From contig PNKH01000033.1 of assembly GCA_013822345.1 (NCBI GenBank), forward strand, positions 1 to 64,000: DNA of 64,000 bases, in the 5' to 3' direction. Position 1 is the first letter of the stretch; every line of letters begins with the position of its first letter. Under the pieces are notes generated by a model. It searched no databases. It worked only from the letters and a program-made list of their open reading frames with translations, and was not told where the DNA came from. This document shows, in pieces, positions 40,777 to 49,806 of this stretch. Made by a program: the position numbers and the translations under genes. Source of the DNA: Isosphaera sp. (lineage in GTDB: Bacteria; Planctomycetota; Planctomycetia; Gemmatales; Gemmataceae).

Positions 40777-41022
40777 CTACTCGTCGTCCTCGTCCCGGGC
40801 CCGGACCTTCTTCCCCTTCCGGTCCACCTCGCACCCGCACTCCGGACACTTCCACCCGCCGTACACCGTCCGCCGGCCGGTCGGCGGCTTGCCGAACTTC
40901 GGCAGCTTGTGCCCGCACTCCGGGCACACCCGCCGCGGGCCGAAGACCCCGATCAGCAGCACCGCCAGCCCGCCGGCGACCCCGCCGATGAGCGCCGACC
41001 GCAGGACCGAGTCCCAGTCCAT
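40777..41022 (-). CDS. Small membrane zinc-ribbon protein
   Basis: An 81-residue protein with one hydrophobic helix (SALIGGVAGGLAVLLIGVFG, about 9-28) followed by two CPECG knuckles at 33-37 and 59-63. The C-terminus is strongly charged (KKVRARDEDDE). It probably binds one zinc with the four cysteines on the cytoplasmic side. Unknown function. Confidence 0.75.
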   Translation of the reverse strand: MDWDSVLRSALIGGVAGGLAVLLIGVFGPRRVCPECGHKLPKFGKPPTGRRTVYGGWKCPECGCEVDRKGKKVRARDEDDE

Positions 41023-41038
41023 CGCCCGCCCTCCTGCG

Positions 41039-41095
41039 TGGAGCGCGGCCGTCCCGGCCGCTGCTTCCGGCGGCGGCCGGGACGGCCGCGCTCCA
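41039..41095. repeat. Inverted repeat, family N (GGAGCGCGGCCGTCCCGGCC)
   Basis: 23-bp arms (41039-41061, 41073-41095) with an 11-bp loop, ending 5 bp from the stop of the oxidoreductase gene. Confidence 0.94.
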
Positions 41096-41100
41096 GGGGA

Positions 41101-42633
41101 TCACGCCGCCGGGTCGGCGCCGCCCACCCACGGGCCGGCCAGCCTCTGGTGCGGCGGCGGGCTCAGCGTGCTCCCGGCGTCCCCGGCCGACCACCCGAAC
41201 ACCTGGTTCGGCTTCCCGCGCCCCCGGCTCCGCCCCTCCCACCGCTCCGCCCACGACGAGTCCGCCGCCGACACCTCGCGCCGGTCCCGGTCCCAGAACA
41301 GCGCCCGCCCGGTCCGGTAACTCCGGGCCGCCATCGCGGCCACCGCCACCGCCGCCGCCCCGAGGTCCGGCGGGCAGAACGTCGACTGCCGGCGGCCCCG
41401 GACGCAGTCCAGGAAGTTCTCCCACAGCGCCTCGGTCTCGTTCCTCGGCGGCTCGACCGCGATCACCTCCGACGGGGTCGGCGGGGCCTCCAGCCGCGGC
41501 GGGAACGTCGCCCCGCGGGTCGGGTCGTCGCGGAACACCTGGAACCCGCCCTTCACGAACTTCACCGCCCCGAGCCGGCCGCGGATCACCTCCTCCACCG
41601 GGTACCCGGTCACCGTCGCCCCGGTCAGCACCACCTGGCACCCCTCCTCGTAGTCGGCGACCACCGTCCCGACGTCCGGCACGTCCCGCCCGTCGTACTC
41701 CAGGTACACCCCGCCGCCGGCGGTCACCCGGGCCGGGAACTTCACCCCCATCGCCGCCGACAGGTGGGCCACCGGGTGCGTCAGCAGGTCGGCGAACGGC
41801 CCGCCGCCGAACGCCCACAGGGCGCGCCACTGGGCGAACGCCGCCCGGTCGAACGGCAGCTCCGCCGGTGCCGGGCCGAGCCGCTGCCCGGCCAGTTCGA
41901 ACCGGTGGCCGAGGAACAGGTCCCAGTCGACGGTCTTCGGCGTCATCTCCTTGGCGAGGCGGTAGAACCGCCACTGGCCGCGGGCGTCGTTCCGGAACAC
42001 CCCGCCCTGGGCGTGCGCGACGTGGCCGATCCCGCCCTGGCGGATGAAGTCGAACGCCCGCACCCACACCGCGTCGGCCATCGACTGCACCCCGACCGTG
42101 ACCACCCGCCCGGTCCGCCGCCAGGCGTCGAGGACGGCGACCGCCTCCTCGGGGGTGCGGGTCATCGGCTTCTCGACGTACACGTCCTTGCCCGCATTCA
42201 GGGCGTCGACCGTCATCCGGCCGTGCCAGTGGTCGGGGGTGGCGACGCACACCGCGTCCACGTCCTTGCGGTCGAGGACGGCCCGGTAGTCCTTGGTGAC
42301 GCGGGCCTTGTCCGCCGGGTCGAGGCCGCACTTCCGGGCCGACGGGTGTAGCCCCTGGGCGTACCGCCGGCGCGTCGTCTTCCCGCCGAACGTCACGTCG
42401 TACTCGTCCTCCAGCCCGTCCCACACGTCGCACACCGCGACCGGCTGGACCGGGGTGCCGTTGGCGGCGAGGCGGTTGACGAGGTCGATGTGGGCCTGGG
42501 CGCGTCCGCCGCACCCGAGGAACCCGACCCGGACGCGGTCGGTGCTGCCGGGGACGCGGGCGTAGCTGGCGGCCGACAGCGACAGGGCCGCGGCCGAGCC
42601 GAAGAACTTGCGGCGGTCGAGGGGGGAAGGCAT
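41101..42633 (-). CDS. Tat-exported Gfo/Idh/MocA family oxidoreductase (1)
   Basis: A 510-residue protein with a twin-arginine signal (DRRKFFGSAAALSLSAA). The NAD(P)-binding motif is RVGFLGCGGRAQ near 34-45, followed by ATPDHWHGRMTVDALNAGKD and EKPMTRTPEEAVAVLDAW (the conserved EKP). The C-domain has HLSAAMGVKFP and YLEYDGRDVPD. Family members oxidise sugars or glycosides; export through Tat implies cofactor-loaded folding in the cytoplasm. A toxin/antitoxin-like pair is 31 bp upstream on the same strand. Confidence 0.92.
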   Translation of the reverse strand: MPSPLDRRKFFGSAAALSLSAASYARVPGSTDRVRVGFLGCGGRAQAHIDLVNRLAANGTPVQPVAVCDVWDGLEDEYDVTFGGKTTRRRYAQGLHPSARKCGLDPADKARVTKDYRAVLDRKDVDAVCVATPDHWHGRMTVDALNAGKDVYVEKPMTRTPEEAVAVLDAWRRTGRVVTVGVQSMADAVWVRAFDFIRQGGIGHVAHAQGGVFRNDARGQWRFYRLAKEMTPKTVDWDLFLGHRFELAGQRLGPAPAELPFDRAAFAQWRALWAFGGGPFADLLTHPVAHLSAAMGVKFPARVTAGGGVYLEYDGRDVPDVGTVVADYEEGCQVVLTGATVTGYPVEEVIRGRLGAVKFVKGGFQVFRDDPTRGATFPPRLEAPPTPSEVIAVEPPRNETEALWENFLDCVRGRRQSTFCPPDLGAAAVAVAAMAARSYRTGRALFWDRDRREVSAADSSWAERWEGRSRGRGKPNQVFGWSAGDAGSTLSPPPHQRLAGPWVGGADPAA

Positions 42634-42664
42634 GGCGGGGGTCTCGGCGGGCGGGGGCCGGGCG

Positions 42665-42925
42665 TTATCGGCCGTACGGGCGGACGTCGGAGACGCGGAC
42701 GGTGCGGGCGACCGGGTCGACGTGGAACATGACCGCGAGCCCGGCCGGGAAGGCGATCCGGAAGCCCCGCTCGCGCGACTCGCCGACGACCAGGGGGTCG
42801 GCCCGGAGCCGGGCGTTCAGCGCCTCGACGGCCCGGGCCATCCGCTCCCGGAGGGCGGGGTCGGCGGCGACGTAGACCTCGGCCAGCCGGTCGAGCAGGA
42901 CCGCCGGCCAGGTCAGCGCCCACAT
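42665..42925 (-). CDS. ParE/RelE-like protein (putative toxin)
   Basis: An 86-residue protein of the size and pattern of ParE/RelE toxins: WPAVLLDRLAEVYVAADPAL, ALNARLRADPLVVGESRERG, FRIAFPAGLAVMFHVDPVAR, VRVSDVRP. Catalytic residues are not clear. It overlaps the upstream small gene by 13 bp, a toxin-antitoxin layout. Function is inferred. Confidence 0.55.
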   Translation of the reverse strand: MWALTWPAVLLDRLAEVYVAADPALRERMARAVEALNARLRADPLVVGESRERGFRIAFPAGLAVMFHVDPVARTVRVSDVRPYGR

Positions 42926-43161
42926 GCGTCGATCTCCCGCAACCGGGCCGTCACCTCTTCCGGGGTGACCCACTTCGTGCCCGGGTCGTTCAGCAGCCGC
43001 TCCATCTCCTCGACCGTCGGCTCGTCCCCGGCGGCCGGCCGTTCGACCGCCAGCGGGACGAACTTGCCGAGCAGGAACCCGTCCGGGCCGTACACGTACC
43101 CGGTCTCGCGGGCGGCGGCCAGGGCGGCGGCGGCCGCCGGGTCGGTGATGCCGATCGACAT
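42913..43161 (-). CDS. Small protein upstream of ParE-like gene (putative antitoxin)
   Basis: An 82-residue protein. The C-terminal half (EEMERLLNDPGTKWVTPEEV, then LREIDACGR) is the type that binds toxins. No DNA-binding fold is obvious in the N-terminal part (YVYGPDGFLLGKFVPLAV). The overlap with the next gene suggests translational coupling. Confidence 0.5.
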   Translation of the reverse strand: MSIGITDPAAAAALAAARETGYVYGPDGFLLGKFVPLAVERPAAGDEPTVEEMERLLNDPGTKWVTPEEVTARLREIDACGR

Positions 43162-43187
43162 GGGGGTGACCTCCGGGGACCGGGGCT

Positions 43188-43193
43188 ATTGTA
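43188..43193 (-). promoter_or_regulatory. -10-like TACAAT for the toxin-antitoxin-like pair
   Basis: Minus-strand TACAAT 26 bp upstream of the ATG at 43161. Confidence 0.5.
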
Positions 43194-43269
43194 CCGCGCC
43201 GGCCGGCGGCCCGCACCCGGAGGCCGGCGCCGGCGGGACCGCCATCATAGCCGCCCGCAGCGGGGTCCG

Positions 43270-43275
43270 TATCAT
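43270..43275 (+). promoter_or_regulatory. -10-like TATCAT for carA
   Basis: TATCAT 50 bp upstream of the ATG at 43326, divergent from the minus-strand TACAAT at 43188. The leader is C-rich and has no Shine-Dalgarno sequence. Confidence 0.4.
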
Positions 43276-43325
43276 TCTTCTGGTTTGCCCGCCACCCGGA
43301 ACCCCGAGACCCCACCACCCCCGAC

Positions 43326-44432
43326 ATGCAAGCCAAGCTGGCTCTCGAAGACGGCACCGTGTACACCGGGCGGGCGTTCGGCGCCCCCGGCGAGACCCCC
43401 GGCGAGGTCGTGTTCAACACCTCCATGACCGGCTACCAGGAGGTCCTCACCGACCCGTCCTACGCCGGCCAGATCGTCACCATGACCTACCCGCTCATCG
43501 GGAACTACGGCACCACCCCCGACGACCGCGAGTCCGGCCGGGTCCGCGTCGCCGGGTTCGTCGTCCGCGAGTTGACCCGCGTCCCGAGCAATTTCCGCAG
43601 CGACCGCGACCTCGACTCCTACCTCCAGGACGCCGGCGTCACCGGGATCGAGGGGATCGACACCCGGGCGCTGGTCCGCCGGCTCCGCGTCCGCGGGGCG
43701 ATGAGCGGCGTCCTCTCGACCACCGACCCCGACGACGCCTCGCTCGTCGCCAAGGCCCGCGCCTTCCCCGGGATGGAGGGCCGCGACCTCGTCCGCGAGG
43801 TGGTCCCGCCGGCCCCGTTCCCGTGGACCGAGAAGTTCGGCCGGTTCGCCGAGCACGTCCTGCCGGACCGCCCGCCGGAGAAGCACGTCGTCGCGGTCGA
43901 CTACGGGATGAAGTGGAACATCCTGCGGAGCCTGGCCCAGGTCGGGTGCCGGGTGACGGTCGTCCCCGGGACGGCGACCGCCGACCAGATCCTCGCCCAC
44001 GACCCGGACGGGGTGTTCCTGTCGAACGGGCCCGGCGACCCGGCGGCGGTCGGGTACGCGGTCGAGGCGGTGAAGGGGGTGGTCGGGAGGAAGCCGGTGT
44101 TCGGCATCTGCCTCGGGCACCAGCTGCTCGGGCTGGCGTTCGGGGCGAAGACGTTCAAGCTGAAGTTCGGCCACCGCGGGGCGAACCAGCCGGTCCGGGA
44201 CGAGCGGACCGGGAAGGTCGAGATCACCACGCAGAACCACGGGTTCGCGGTCGACCCGTCCACACTGCCGGCGGCGGTGGAGCCGACGCACGTCAACCTG
44301 AACGACCACACCCTGGAGGGGATGCGGCACCGGTCGCTGCCGGTGTTCAGCGTCCAGTACCACCCGGAGGCGGCCGCCGGGCCACACGACTCCGGGTACC
44401 TGTTCGAGGAGTTCCGGCGGATGATGGGGTGA
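43326..44432 (+). CDS. carA: Carbamoyl-phosphate synthase small subunit
   Basis: A 368-residue glutaminase subunit that feeds ammonia to CarB for arginine and pyrimidine synthesis. N-domain: GRAFGAPGETPGEVVFNTSM, GYQEVLTDPSYAGQIV, YPLIGNYG. Class I glutaminase domain: LSNGPGDPAAV, FGICLGHQLLGLA (nucleophile Cys262), HRGANQPV, SVQYHPEAAAGPHDS. Length is standard. carB is not in this window, so the genes are separated here. Confidence 0.97.
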   Translation: MQAKLALEDGTVYTGRAFGAPGETPGEVVFNTSMTGYQEVLTDPSYAGQIVTMTYPLIGNYGTTPDDRESGRVRVAGFVVRELTRVPSNFRSDRDLDSYLQDAGVTGIEGIDTRALVRRLRVRGAMSGVLSTTDPDDASLVAKARAFPGMEGRDLVREVVPPAPFPWTEKFGRFAEHVLPDRPPEKHVVAVDYGMKWNILRSLAQVGCRVTVVPGTATADQILAHDPDGVFLSNGPGDPAAVGYAVEAVKGVVGRKPVFGICLGHQLLGLAFGAKTFKLKFGHRGANQPVRDERTGKVEITTQNHGFAVDPSTLPAAVEPTHVNLNDHTLEGMRHRSLPVFSVQYHPEAAAGPHDSGYLFEEFRRMMG

Positions 44433-44441
44433 CGCGGCATC

Positions 44442-44502
44442 CGTCCGAGCCCGAGCGCCAGCGAGGTGAGCGCCGACCCTCGCTGGCGCTCGGGCTCGGA
44501 CG
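44442..44502. repeat. Inverted repeat, family C (CGTCCGAGCCCGAGCGCCAG)
   Basis: Perfect 25-bp arms (44442-44466, 44478-44502), 9 bp after the carA stop. Relatives are at 54139 and 63885. Confidence 0.95.
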
Positions 44503-44521
44503 GGCGCCGCGCCCCTGGCCG

Positions 44522-46171
44522 CTACGGCTCGACCCCCCCGACCGCCGCGGCGACGAACAGCCGCGGCAGGTGGCGGACGTTCACCACCAACTTCACCTTC
44601 AGCTCGGCCCCGCCCTCGACCGTGATCCGCAGCGGGGTCGCCGGCTTGTCGTCCGTCCCGAGGAACTTCGCCACCATCGCCGCGGCCTGCTCGTCGAACG
44701 CGGCCACCAGCTTGTGCAGCCGGGCCGTGTTCAGCGTCACGTCGAGCACCGGGGCCGGGCCCGGCTTGGCCTCCAGGGCCGCCTTCACCGCGTCCAGCCC
44801 CCCCGGCCCGAACCCGACGAACGCCGCGTCCTTGGCGAACGCCACGTACCCCGGCGGGTCGTTCCCGAACGCCTTCGCCAGCACCTCCCGGGCGTCGTCC
44901 GGGAAGAGCCGGGCGAACGGCACCTTGTGCACCCCGACCCCGCCGACCTTGGCCGCGTCGAACTCGAACCCCTTGCCGAGCTCCGGGTCCTTGGCCGCCG
45001 CCCGCAGTGCCTTCTCGACCGCCGCCGGGCCGTCCAGCGACAGCCCGGCGACGACGGTGAACTTCCCGTTCTTGTCCGGCCCGAGCAGGGCGATCGCCGC
45101 GTCCTGCTCCCCGGCCTTGGCCGCCCGGGCGAGCCCCTTCAGCCCTTCCGCCAGGACGTCCTTCAGCTTGTCCGGGATCGGGGCGTCCTTCAGCTCCTCG
45201 GCCGAGTCCTCGTAGCTCGCGGCGGACAGGTCCCGCAGCTCGGGGGCGAACGTCGGGGCCTGGTACAACAGCCCGGCGGTCGCGTCCTTCGGGACCAGCC
45301 CGGCGAACCGGTTGGTGCCGGCCGGGCGGGCCGCGAACTCCTTGGCCAGGGCCGTCCCCGGCCTCGGCACCACCGCCAGCTCGGTCGCCGTCTCCCCGGT
45401 CGCCGGGTCGAACGCGAACGACACCCGGATCTCGGCCGCCTCCTTCCGGGCCCGCTCGGCGTACCGGCGGATCATCTTCGGCCCCTGCTCGAACAGGGCG
45501 GCGACGGACTTGCCCGCCCCCGGGGCGCCGCCGGCGAAGTTCTTGAGCCGGGCCGCCCCGTTGTCCAGCTCGTCCAGGGCGAACGCCAGGAGCTTCGGCG
45601 GGACCCGGTCCGGGTACAGGCTGGCGGACACCAGCGCCGGGCCGGGAACGAGCAGGTCGCCGGGCGCGACCAGGTCCTTGGCCGGGGTCGGGTCGCCGTC
45701 GTTCAGGGTCAGGTACGCCCACCCGCCGGGGGCGAACTGGAGGTGCGACCCCTTCGGGCCGGGGACGCCGAGGCTGTACACCCCCGGCTTGTCCTTCACC
45801 GCCTCGGCCGGCAGCTTCAGCCGCCCGAGGAAGTCGACGAACTCCTTCTCCCCGGTGACCGGGACGACGACCGCCAGGACCGACTCCTCGACCTTCTCCT
45901 TCAGCACGACGTAGGCGGCGAGCGGGCGGTTCAGGTCGACCCCCTCGAACCCCTTCTCCCCGAGCAGGTCCTTGACCGATTCGTCGAACTGCTTGGCCAC
46001 CCGGTCGCCCTCGCCCGGCCCGACCGCCTGGCGGACGACCTCCCGGGCGTCGGCCAGGAGCCGGGACGGCGGCTGGGTGCGGACCACCACCGCCGGCTTC
46101 GGCGGGTCGGCGAGGGCGGGGGCCGCGGCCGCCGCCAGGGCGGCCAGGGCGAGGACCTGTCGAGCGCGCAT
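44522..46171 (-). CDS. Secreted hypothetical planctomycete protein
   Basis: A 549-residue exported protein (signal peptide MRARQVLALAALAAAAAPAL). Composition is Ala/Lys/Asp-rich with repeated elements such as DRVPPKLLAFALDELDNGAA, LVPKDATAGLLYQAPTFAPE and ALEAKPGPAPVLDVTLN. It resembles the secreted DUF-type proteins with repeated beta-alpha units seen in Gemmataceae but I cannot name a family. The ATG at 46171 was chosen for the signal peptide. It is divergent from hemF and their promoters appear to share a -35 box. Confidence 0.72.
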   Translation of the reverse strand: MRARQVLALAALAAAAAPALADPPKPAVVVRTQPPSRLLADAREVVRQAVGPGEGDRVAKQFDESVKDLLGEKGFEGVDLNRPLAAYVVLKEKVEESVLAVVVPVTGEKEFVDFLGRLKLPAEAVKDKPGVYSLGVPGPKGSHLQFAPGGWAYLTLNDGDPTPAKDLVAPGDLLVPGPALVSASLYPDRVPPKLLAFALDELDNGAARLKNFAGGAPGAGKSVAALFEQGPKMIRRYAERARKEAAEIRVSFAFDPATGETATELAVVPRPGTALAKEFAARPAGTNRFAGLVPKDATAGLLYQAPTFAPELRDLSAASYEDSAEELKDAPIPDKLKDVLAEGLKGLARAAKAGEQDAAIALLGPDKNGKFTVVAGLSLDGPAAVEKALRAAAKDPELGKGFEFDAAKVGGVGVHKVPFARLFPDDAREVLAKAFGNDPPGYVAFAKDAAFVGFGPGGLDAVKAALEAKPGPAPVLDVTLNTARLHKLVAAFDEQAAAMVAKFLGTDDKPATPLRITVEGGAELKVKLVVNVRHLPRLFVAAAVGGVEP

Positions 46172-46254
46172 GGGGAACTCCGGGGTTCGTCGGGGCGCGG
46201 GCGGGGTCGCCCGCACGGGTATTCGCCGCCGCCGGCCGCTTCTTCTCCGGCGAC

Positions 46255-46282
46255 AGGATACGCCACCGGCCGGCGGTTGCAA
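46255..46282 (-). promoter_or_regulatory. Promoter of the secreted protein gene (TATCCT, TTGCAA)
   Basis: On the minus strand, a -35-like TTGCAA at 46277-46282 and a -10-like TATCCT at 46255-46260 are 16 bp apart. TTGCAA is its own reverse complement and also serves the hemF side. Confidence 0.5.
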
Positions 46283-46305
46283 ACGGCCGGCCGCCCCGAT
46301 AGGTT
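46277..46305 (+). promoter_or_regulatory. Promoter of hemF (TTGCAA-17-TAGGTT)
   Basis: TTGCAA at 46277-46282 and TAGGTT at 46300-46305 with 17-bp spacing; the ATG is 18 bp downstream. It is the only promoter in this window with both boxes and canonical spacing. Confidence 0.55.
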
Positions 46306-46323
46306 TGGGCGGGGGGACACGCC

Positions 46324-47208
46324 ATGCACGCCCGCGCCGCCGCGTACTTCCGGGAACTGCAGGACCGCATCTGCGCCGCGCTGGAGGCGGCCGACGGCGG
46401 GGGCCGGTTCCGGGAGGACACCTGGGACCGGCCGGGCGGCGGCGGCGGGCGGTCGCGGGTGCTGGAGAACGGGGCGGTGGTCGAGAAGGGCGGGGTGAAC
46501 TTCTCGGAGGTGTACGGGGAGTTGACGCCCGAGTTCGCGAAGCAGCTGCCGGGCGACGGGCTGACGTTCACCGCCGCCGGGGTGTCGCTGGTGATCCACC
46601 CGCGGAGCCCGCTGATCCCGACGGTCCACGCCAACTTCCGGTACCTGACGCACGGGTCGAAGGCGTGGTTCGGCGGCGGGGCGGACCTCACCCCGTACTA
46701 CCCGTTCCGGGAGGACGTGGTGCACTTCCACCGGGTGTGGAAGCGGGTGTGCGACGCCCACGCCGGGGTGGCGGACCACGCCCGGATGAAGCGGGACTGC
46801 GACGAGTACTTCCACCTGAAGCACCGCGGGGAGGCCCGCGGGGTGGGCGGCATCTTCTTCGACTACCACGACGCGACCGAGGCGACGTTCGCGTTCGTGC
46901 GGGCCGCCGGCGACGCGTTCGTGGAGTCGTACCTGCCGGTCGTGGAGCGGCGGAAGGGGCTGGCGTACACGCCGGAGCAGCGGGTGTTCCAGGAGTACCG
47001 GCGGGGGCGGTACGTGGAGTTCAACCTGGTGTACGACCGGGGGACGGTGTTCGGGCTGAAGACGGACGGGCGGACGGAGAGTATTCTGATGAGTCTGCCG
47101 CCGGTGGTGCGGTACGTGTACGACTACCGGCCGGAGCCGGGGTCGCCGGAGGCGGAGCTGACCGACTACTGGCTGAAGCCGCGGGACTGGGCGGCGGAAG
47201 GGGCGTGA
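46324..47208 (+). CDS. hemF: Oxygen-dependent coproporphyrinogen III oxidase
   Basis: A 294-residue enzyme of heme synthesis that decarboxylates coproporphyrinogen III using O2. Family blocks are [107 protein letters not shown] and [20 protein letters not shown]. All are intact. It implies an aerobic lifestyle. Confidence 0.97.
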   Translation: MHARAAAYFRELQDRICAALEAADGGGRFREDTWDRPGGGGGRSRVLENGAVVEKGGVNFSEVYGELTPEFAKQLPGDGLTFTAAGVSLVIHPRSPLIPTVHANFRYLTHGSKAWFGGGADLTPYYPFREDVVHFHRVWKRVCDAHAGVADHARMKRDCDEYFHLKHRGEARGVGGIFFDYHDATEATFAFVRAAGDAFVESYLPVVERRKGLAYTPEQRVFQEYRRGRYVEFNLVYDRGTVFGLKTDGRTESILMSLPPVVRYVYDYRPEPGSPEAELTDYWLKPRDWAAEGA

Positions 47209-47218
47209 GGCCCCGGCC

Positions 47219-47422
47219 TCACCGGCCCGGCCGCTTGAAAACGGCGACTACGTCCTGCGTCCGCCCCTGCAACTTGTTCGTGTCGAAGACCGAGACGAGT
47301 TCCCACCCGTCCTCGCCCAGCTCGTTCAACTTGTCGTTGAACACCCGGCCGTCGAGGTTCACCCCGGTGCCGAACCAGTTCCCCTCGGCCGCGATCATGA
47401 CCGTCCGGTACTCCCACTTCAT
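47219..47422 (-). CDS. DUF4177 protein
   Basis: A 67-residue protein with the DUF4177 pattern MKWEYRTVMI, LNELGEDGWELVSVFD and a terminal VVAVFKRPGR. The family is small and uncharacterised. The start at 47422 gives the complete domain. The upstream ORF extension is antisense to the SDR gene and is not coding. Confidence 0.85.
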   Translation of the reverse strand: MKWEYRTVMIAAEGNWFGTGVNLDGRVFNDKLNELGEDGWELVSVFDTNKLQGRTQDVVAVFKRPGR

Positions 47423-47567
47423 CGCGTCCTCCGGGTGGCGGTAGGCGGGGCGGCCCGAGCGTAGCCGCCGCGGGCCGGGGACGCAAGTTCCGAGTCCGGC
47501 CCGGGCGGGTGCCCGGGCGGCCGCCGGCCCATACGACATCCGCACCCACCCCGGAGCGGAGTCCCCC

Positions 47568-48308
47568 ATGTCTACCCCGCGGAAGGTCGCCCTGGTCACC
47601 GGCAGCGCCACCGGCGTCGGCCGGGCGTGCGCCGTCCGGTTCGCCCGCCTCGGGTACGCCGTCGCCGTCAACTTCTCGCGGTCCGAGGCCGACGCCCGGG
47701 AGACGGTGAAGCTGGTCGAGGGGTGCGGGGCGCCAGCGCTGCTGTTCCGGGCGGACGTCGGCGACGAGGCGAAGGTGCGGGAGATGGTCGCGGCGACCGA
47801 GGCGGCGTTCGGCCGGCTCGACGTGCTGGTGAACAACGCCGGCACCACCCACTTCGTCCCGCACCCCGACCTCGACGCCCTCACCGACGCCGTCTGGGCG
47901 GACATCTTCCGGGTGAACGTGATGGGGGCGTTCTACGCCACCCGGGCGGCGATGCCGCTGCTGAAGGCGAGCAAGGGGAGCGTGGTGAACGTGACGAGCG
48001 TCGCCGGGCTGACCGGCCAGGGCAGCTCGATCCCGTACTGCGCGAGCAAGGCGGCGCTGAACTGCATGACGCAGTCCCTGGCCCGGGCGTTCGGCCCGGA
48101 CGTGCGGGTGAACGCGGTCGCCCCCGGCCCGATCCTGACCCGGTGGCTCGCCGGCCGGGAGGCCCACGTCCAGAAGTTCGTCGAGCAGGCGCCGCTCGGC
48201 CGGGCCGCCGACCCGGACGACGTCGCCGACGCGGTGGTCTACCTGGCAACCGGGACGACGCTGACCACCGGGCAGGTGCTGGTGGTGGACGGCGGGCGGA
48301 CGATGTGA
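47568..48308 (+). CDS. SDR family oxidoreductase (FabG-like)
   Basis: A 246-residue short-chain dehydrogenase. TGSATGVGRA (cofactor loop) near 11-20, NNAGTT, catalytic Tyr in IPYCASKAALN with its Lys four residues on, the family Ser in VTSVAGLTGQGSS, and AVAPGPILTRWL. Substrate unknown; 3-oxoacyl-ACP reductase or sugar alcohol dehydrogenase are both possible. Confidence 0.9.
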   Translation: MSTPRKVALVTGSATGVGRACAVRFARLGYAVAVNFSRSEADARETVKLVEGCGAPALLFRADVGDEAKVREMVAATEAAFGRLDVLVNNAGTTHFVPHPDLDALTDAVWADIFRVNVMGAFYATRAAMPLLKASKGSVVNVTSVAGLTGQGSSIPYCASKAALNCMTQSLARAFGPDVRVNAVAPGPILTRWLAGREAHVQKFVEQAPLGRAADPDDVADAVVYLATGTTLTTGQVLVVDGGRTM

Positions 48309-48311
48309 GGC

Positions 48312-48378
48312 CCGTCCGAGCCGGAAACGTCAGTGACGGGTCTTGCTTGACCGTCGCTCACGCGTCCGGCTCGGACGG
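48312..48378. repeat. Inverted repeat, family D (CCGTCCGAGCCGG)
   Basis: 28-bp arms (48312-48339, 48351-48378) match 24 of 28. It begins 3 bp after the SDR stop. A perfect relative is at 61986-62050. Confidence 0.9.
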
Positions 48379-48387
48379 AACCGCCGG

Positions 48388-49725
48388 TCACACCTCCCAC
48401 CCCTTGCGGTACTCGCGCCGCACCAGCTTGTTCGCCTCGGCCAGGTCGGCGGCCATCTTCTCCACGTCCCAGGCGATCTTCTTCCCCGGCCCGACCCGGC
48501 TCGCCATCACCCCGGTCAGCACGAACTCGGTGAAGGGGCCGGCGTAGTCGAAGCCGGAACTCGGCTCCGGCCCGCCCTTGCACGCCGCGAGGAGGTCGCC
48601 CTTCACCCCGCCCTTCGACCGCGGCAGCGTCTTCTCCGGGGCCGGGAACGCCTCGTGCGCCTTCTTCGGCACCAGCCGCGGGTTCCCGCCGTAGGTGTCG
48701 GTCGCCATGATCCCCTTGGTGCCGAGGTACACCGTCCCGCCGCCGAACTTCTCGCCGTGCTCCTTCTCCAGCTCCGCGATCTTGTCCGGCCACTTGCTGT
48801 CGTAGCTGTTCACCGTCACCGCCGGCATCTTCCCCCGCGGGCCGAACGTCCACCGGATGTGGTTGTTCTGCGGGAACATCTCGCCGCTCCCGGCGGTCTG
48901 GGCGACGCACTCGACCGCGAACGCCTTCGCCTCCGCGAGCCTCAGCGCCCAGAACGTGCCGTCGAGGATGTGGCAGCCCATGTCGCCGAGGGTGCCGGTG
49001 CCGAACGCGGTCCAGTTCCGCCACCCGAAGGTGTGCAGCCCGTCGTGGTAGTCGCGGGCCGGGGCCGGCCCGACCCACTCGTCCCAGTGGAGGCCGTCCG
49101 GCACCGGCTTGCTCTCCGGCCGGCCCTTCGTCCCGCCGAAGTTCCGGGTCATCAGGCTGTGCGTCTCGGTCACGTCCCCGATCGCCCCGGCCCAGACGTA
49201 CTCGCACAGCCGGCGGTACCCCTCGCCGGCGTGCCCCTGGTTCCCCATCGACGTGTGCACCTTGTGCTTCCGGGCCTCGGTGGTGAGGGTGCGGGCCTCG
49301 TGGATGCACCAGGTCAGCGGCTTCTCGCAGAACACGCTCTTGCCGAGCCGGATCGCCCGGGCCGCGGCCGGGGCGTGGTGGTGGTCGGGGGTGGCGATCA
49401 GGACCGCGTCGAGGTCCTTGCCGAGCTTGTCGAACATCGTGCGGTAGTCGTGGAAGACGGGCGGGTTCGGGACCTTGTCGGCCACCTTCTTGACCGCCTC
49501 GGCGATCTTCTTGTCGTCCACGTCGACCAGGGCGACGAGCCGCTCGCCGGCGGCCGTGCCGGGGTTGCCGCCGCCCTGCCCGCCGCACCCGATGACGGCG
49601 ATCCCGAGCTTCTCGTTCGGGGCCTTGTCGCGCAGGAACGTCGGGGCGGCGTAGGTCCGGGGGGCCGCGGCGACGGCGGCGGACGCGAGGAGGAACTTGC
49701 GGCGGGAGAGCGAGGCGCGGCCCAT
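48388..49725 (-). CDS. Tat-exported Gfo/Idh/MocA family oxidoreductase (2)
   Basis: A 445-residue protein with a twin-arginine signal (SRRKFLLASAAVAAAP). NAD-binding is at IAVIGCGGQGGGN, followed by ATPDHHHAPAAARAIRLGK and SVFCEKPLTW (EKP). The C-domain has TLGDMGCHILDGTFWAL, typical of the secreted GFO proteins of planctomycetes (alpha-N-acetylgalactosaminidase-like or inositol dehydrogenase-like). Sequence similarity to the enzyme at 41101 is limited beyond the core, so they are distant paralogues. Confidence 0.92.
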   Translation of the reverse strand: MGRASLSRRKFLLASAAVAAAPRTYAAPTFLRDKAPNEKLGIAVIGCGGQGGGNPGTAAGERLVALVDVDDKKIAEAVKKVADKVPNPPVFHDYRTMFDKLGKDLDAVLIATPDHHHAPAAARAIRLGKSVFCEKPLTWCIHEARTLTTEARKHKVHTSMGNQGHAGEGYRRLCEYVWAGAIGDVTETHSLMTRNFGGTKGRPESKPVPDGLHWDEWVGPAPARDYHDGLHTFGWRNWTAFGTGTLGDMGCHILDGTFWALRLAEAKAFAVECVAQTAGSGEMFPQNNHIRWTFGPRGKMPAVTVNSYDSKWPDKIAELEKEHGEKFGGGTVYLGTKGIMATDTYGGNPRLVPKKAHEAFPAPEKTLPRSKGGVKGDLLAACKGGPEPSSGFDYAGPFTEFVLTGVMASRVGPGKKIAWDVEKMAADLAEANKLVRREYRKGWEV

Positions 49726-49806
49726 GTGCGGCACCGGGGTGGGAGGGTGGGGGCCGGGTTGAGGGTATCCGCCGGCGGGCGGCGGTGCCACCGGGTGAGC
49801 CGCAGT

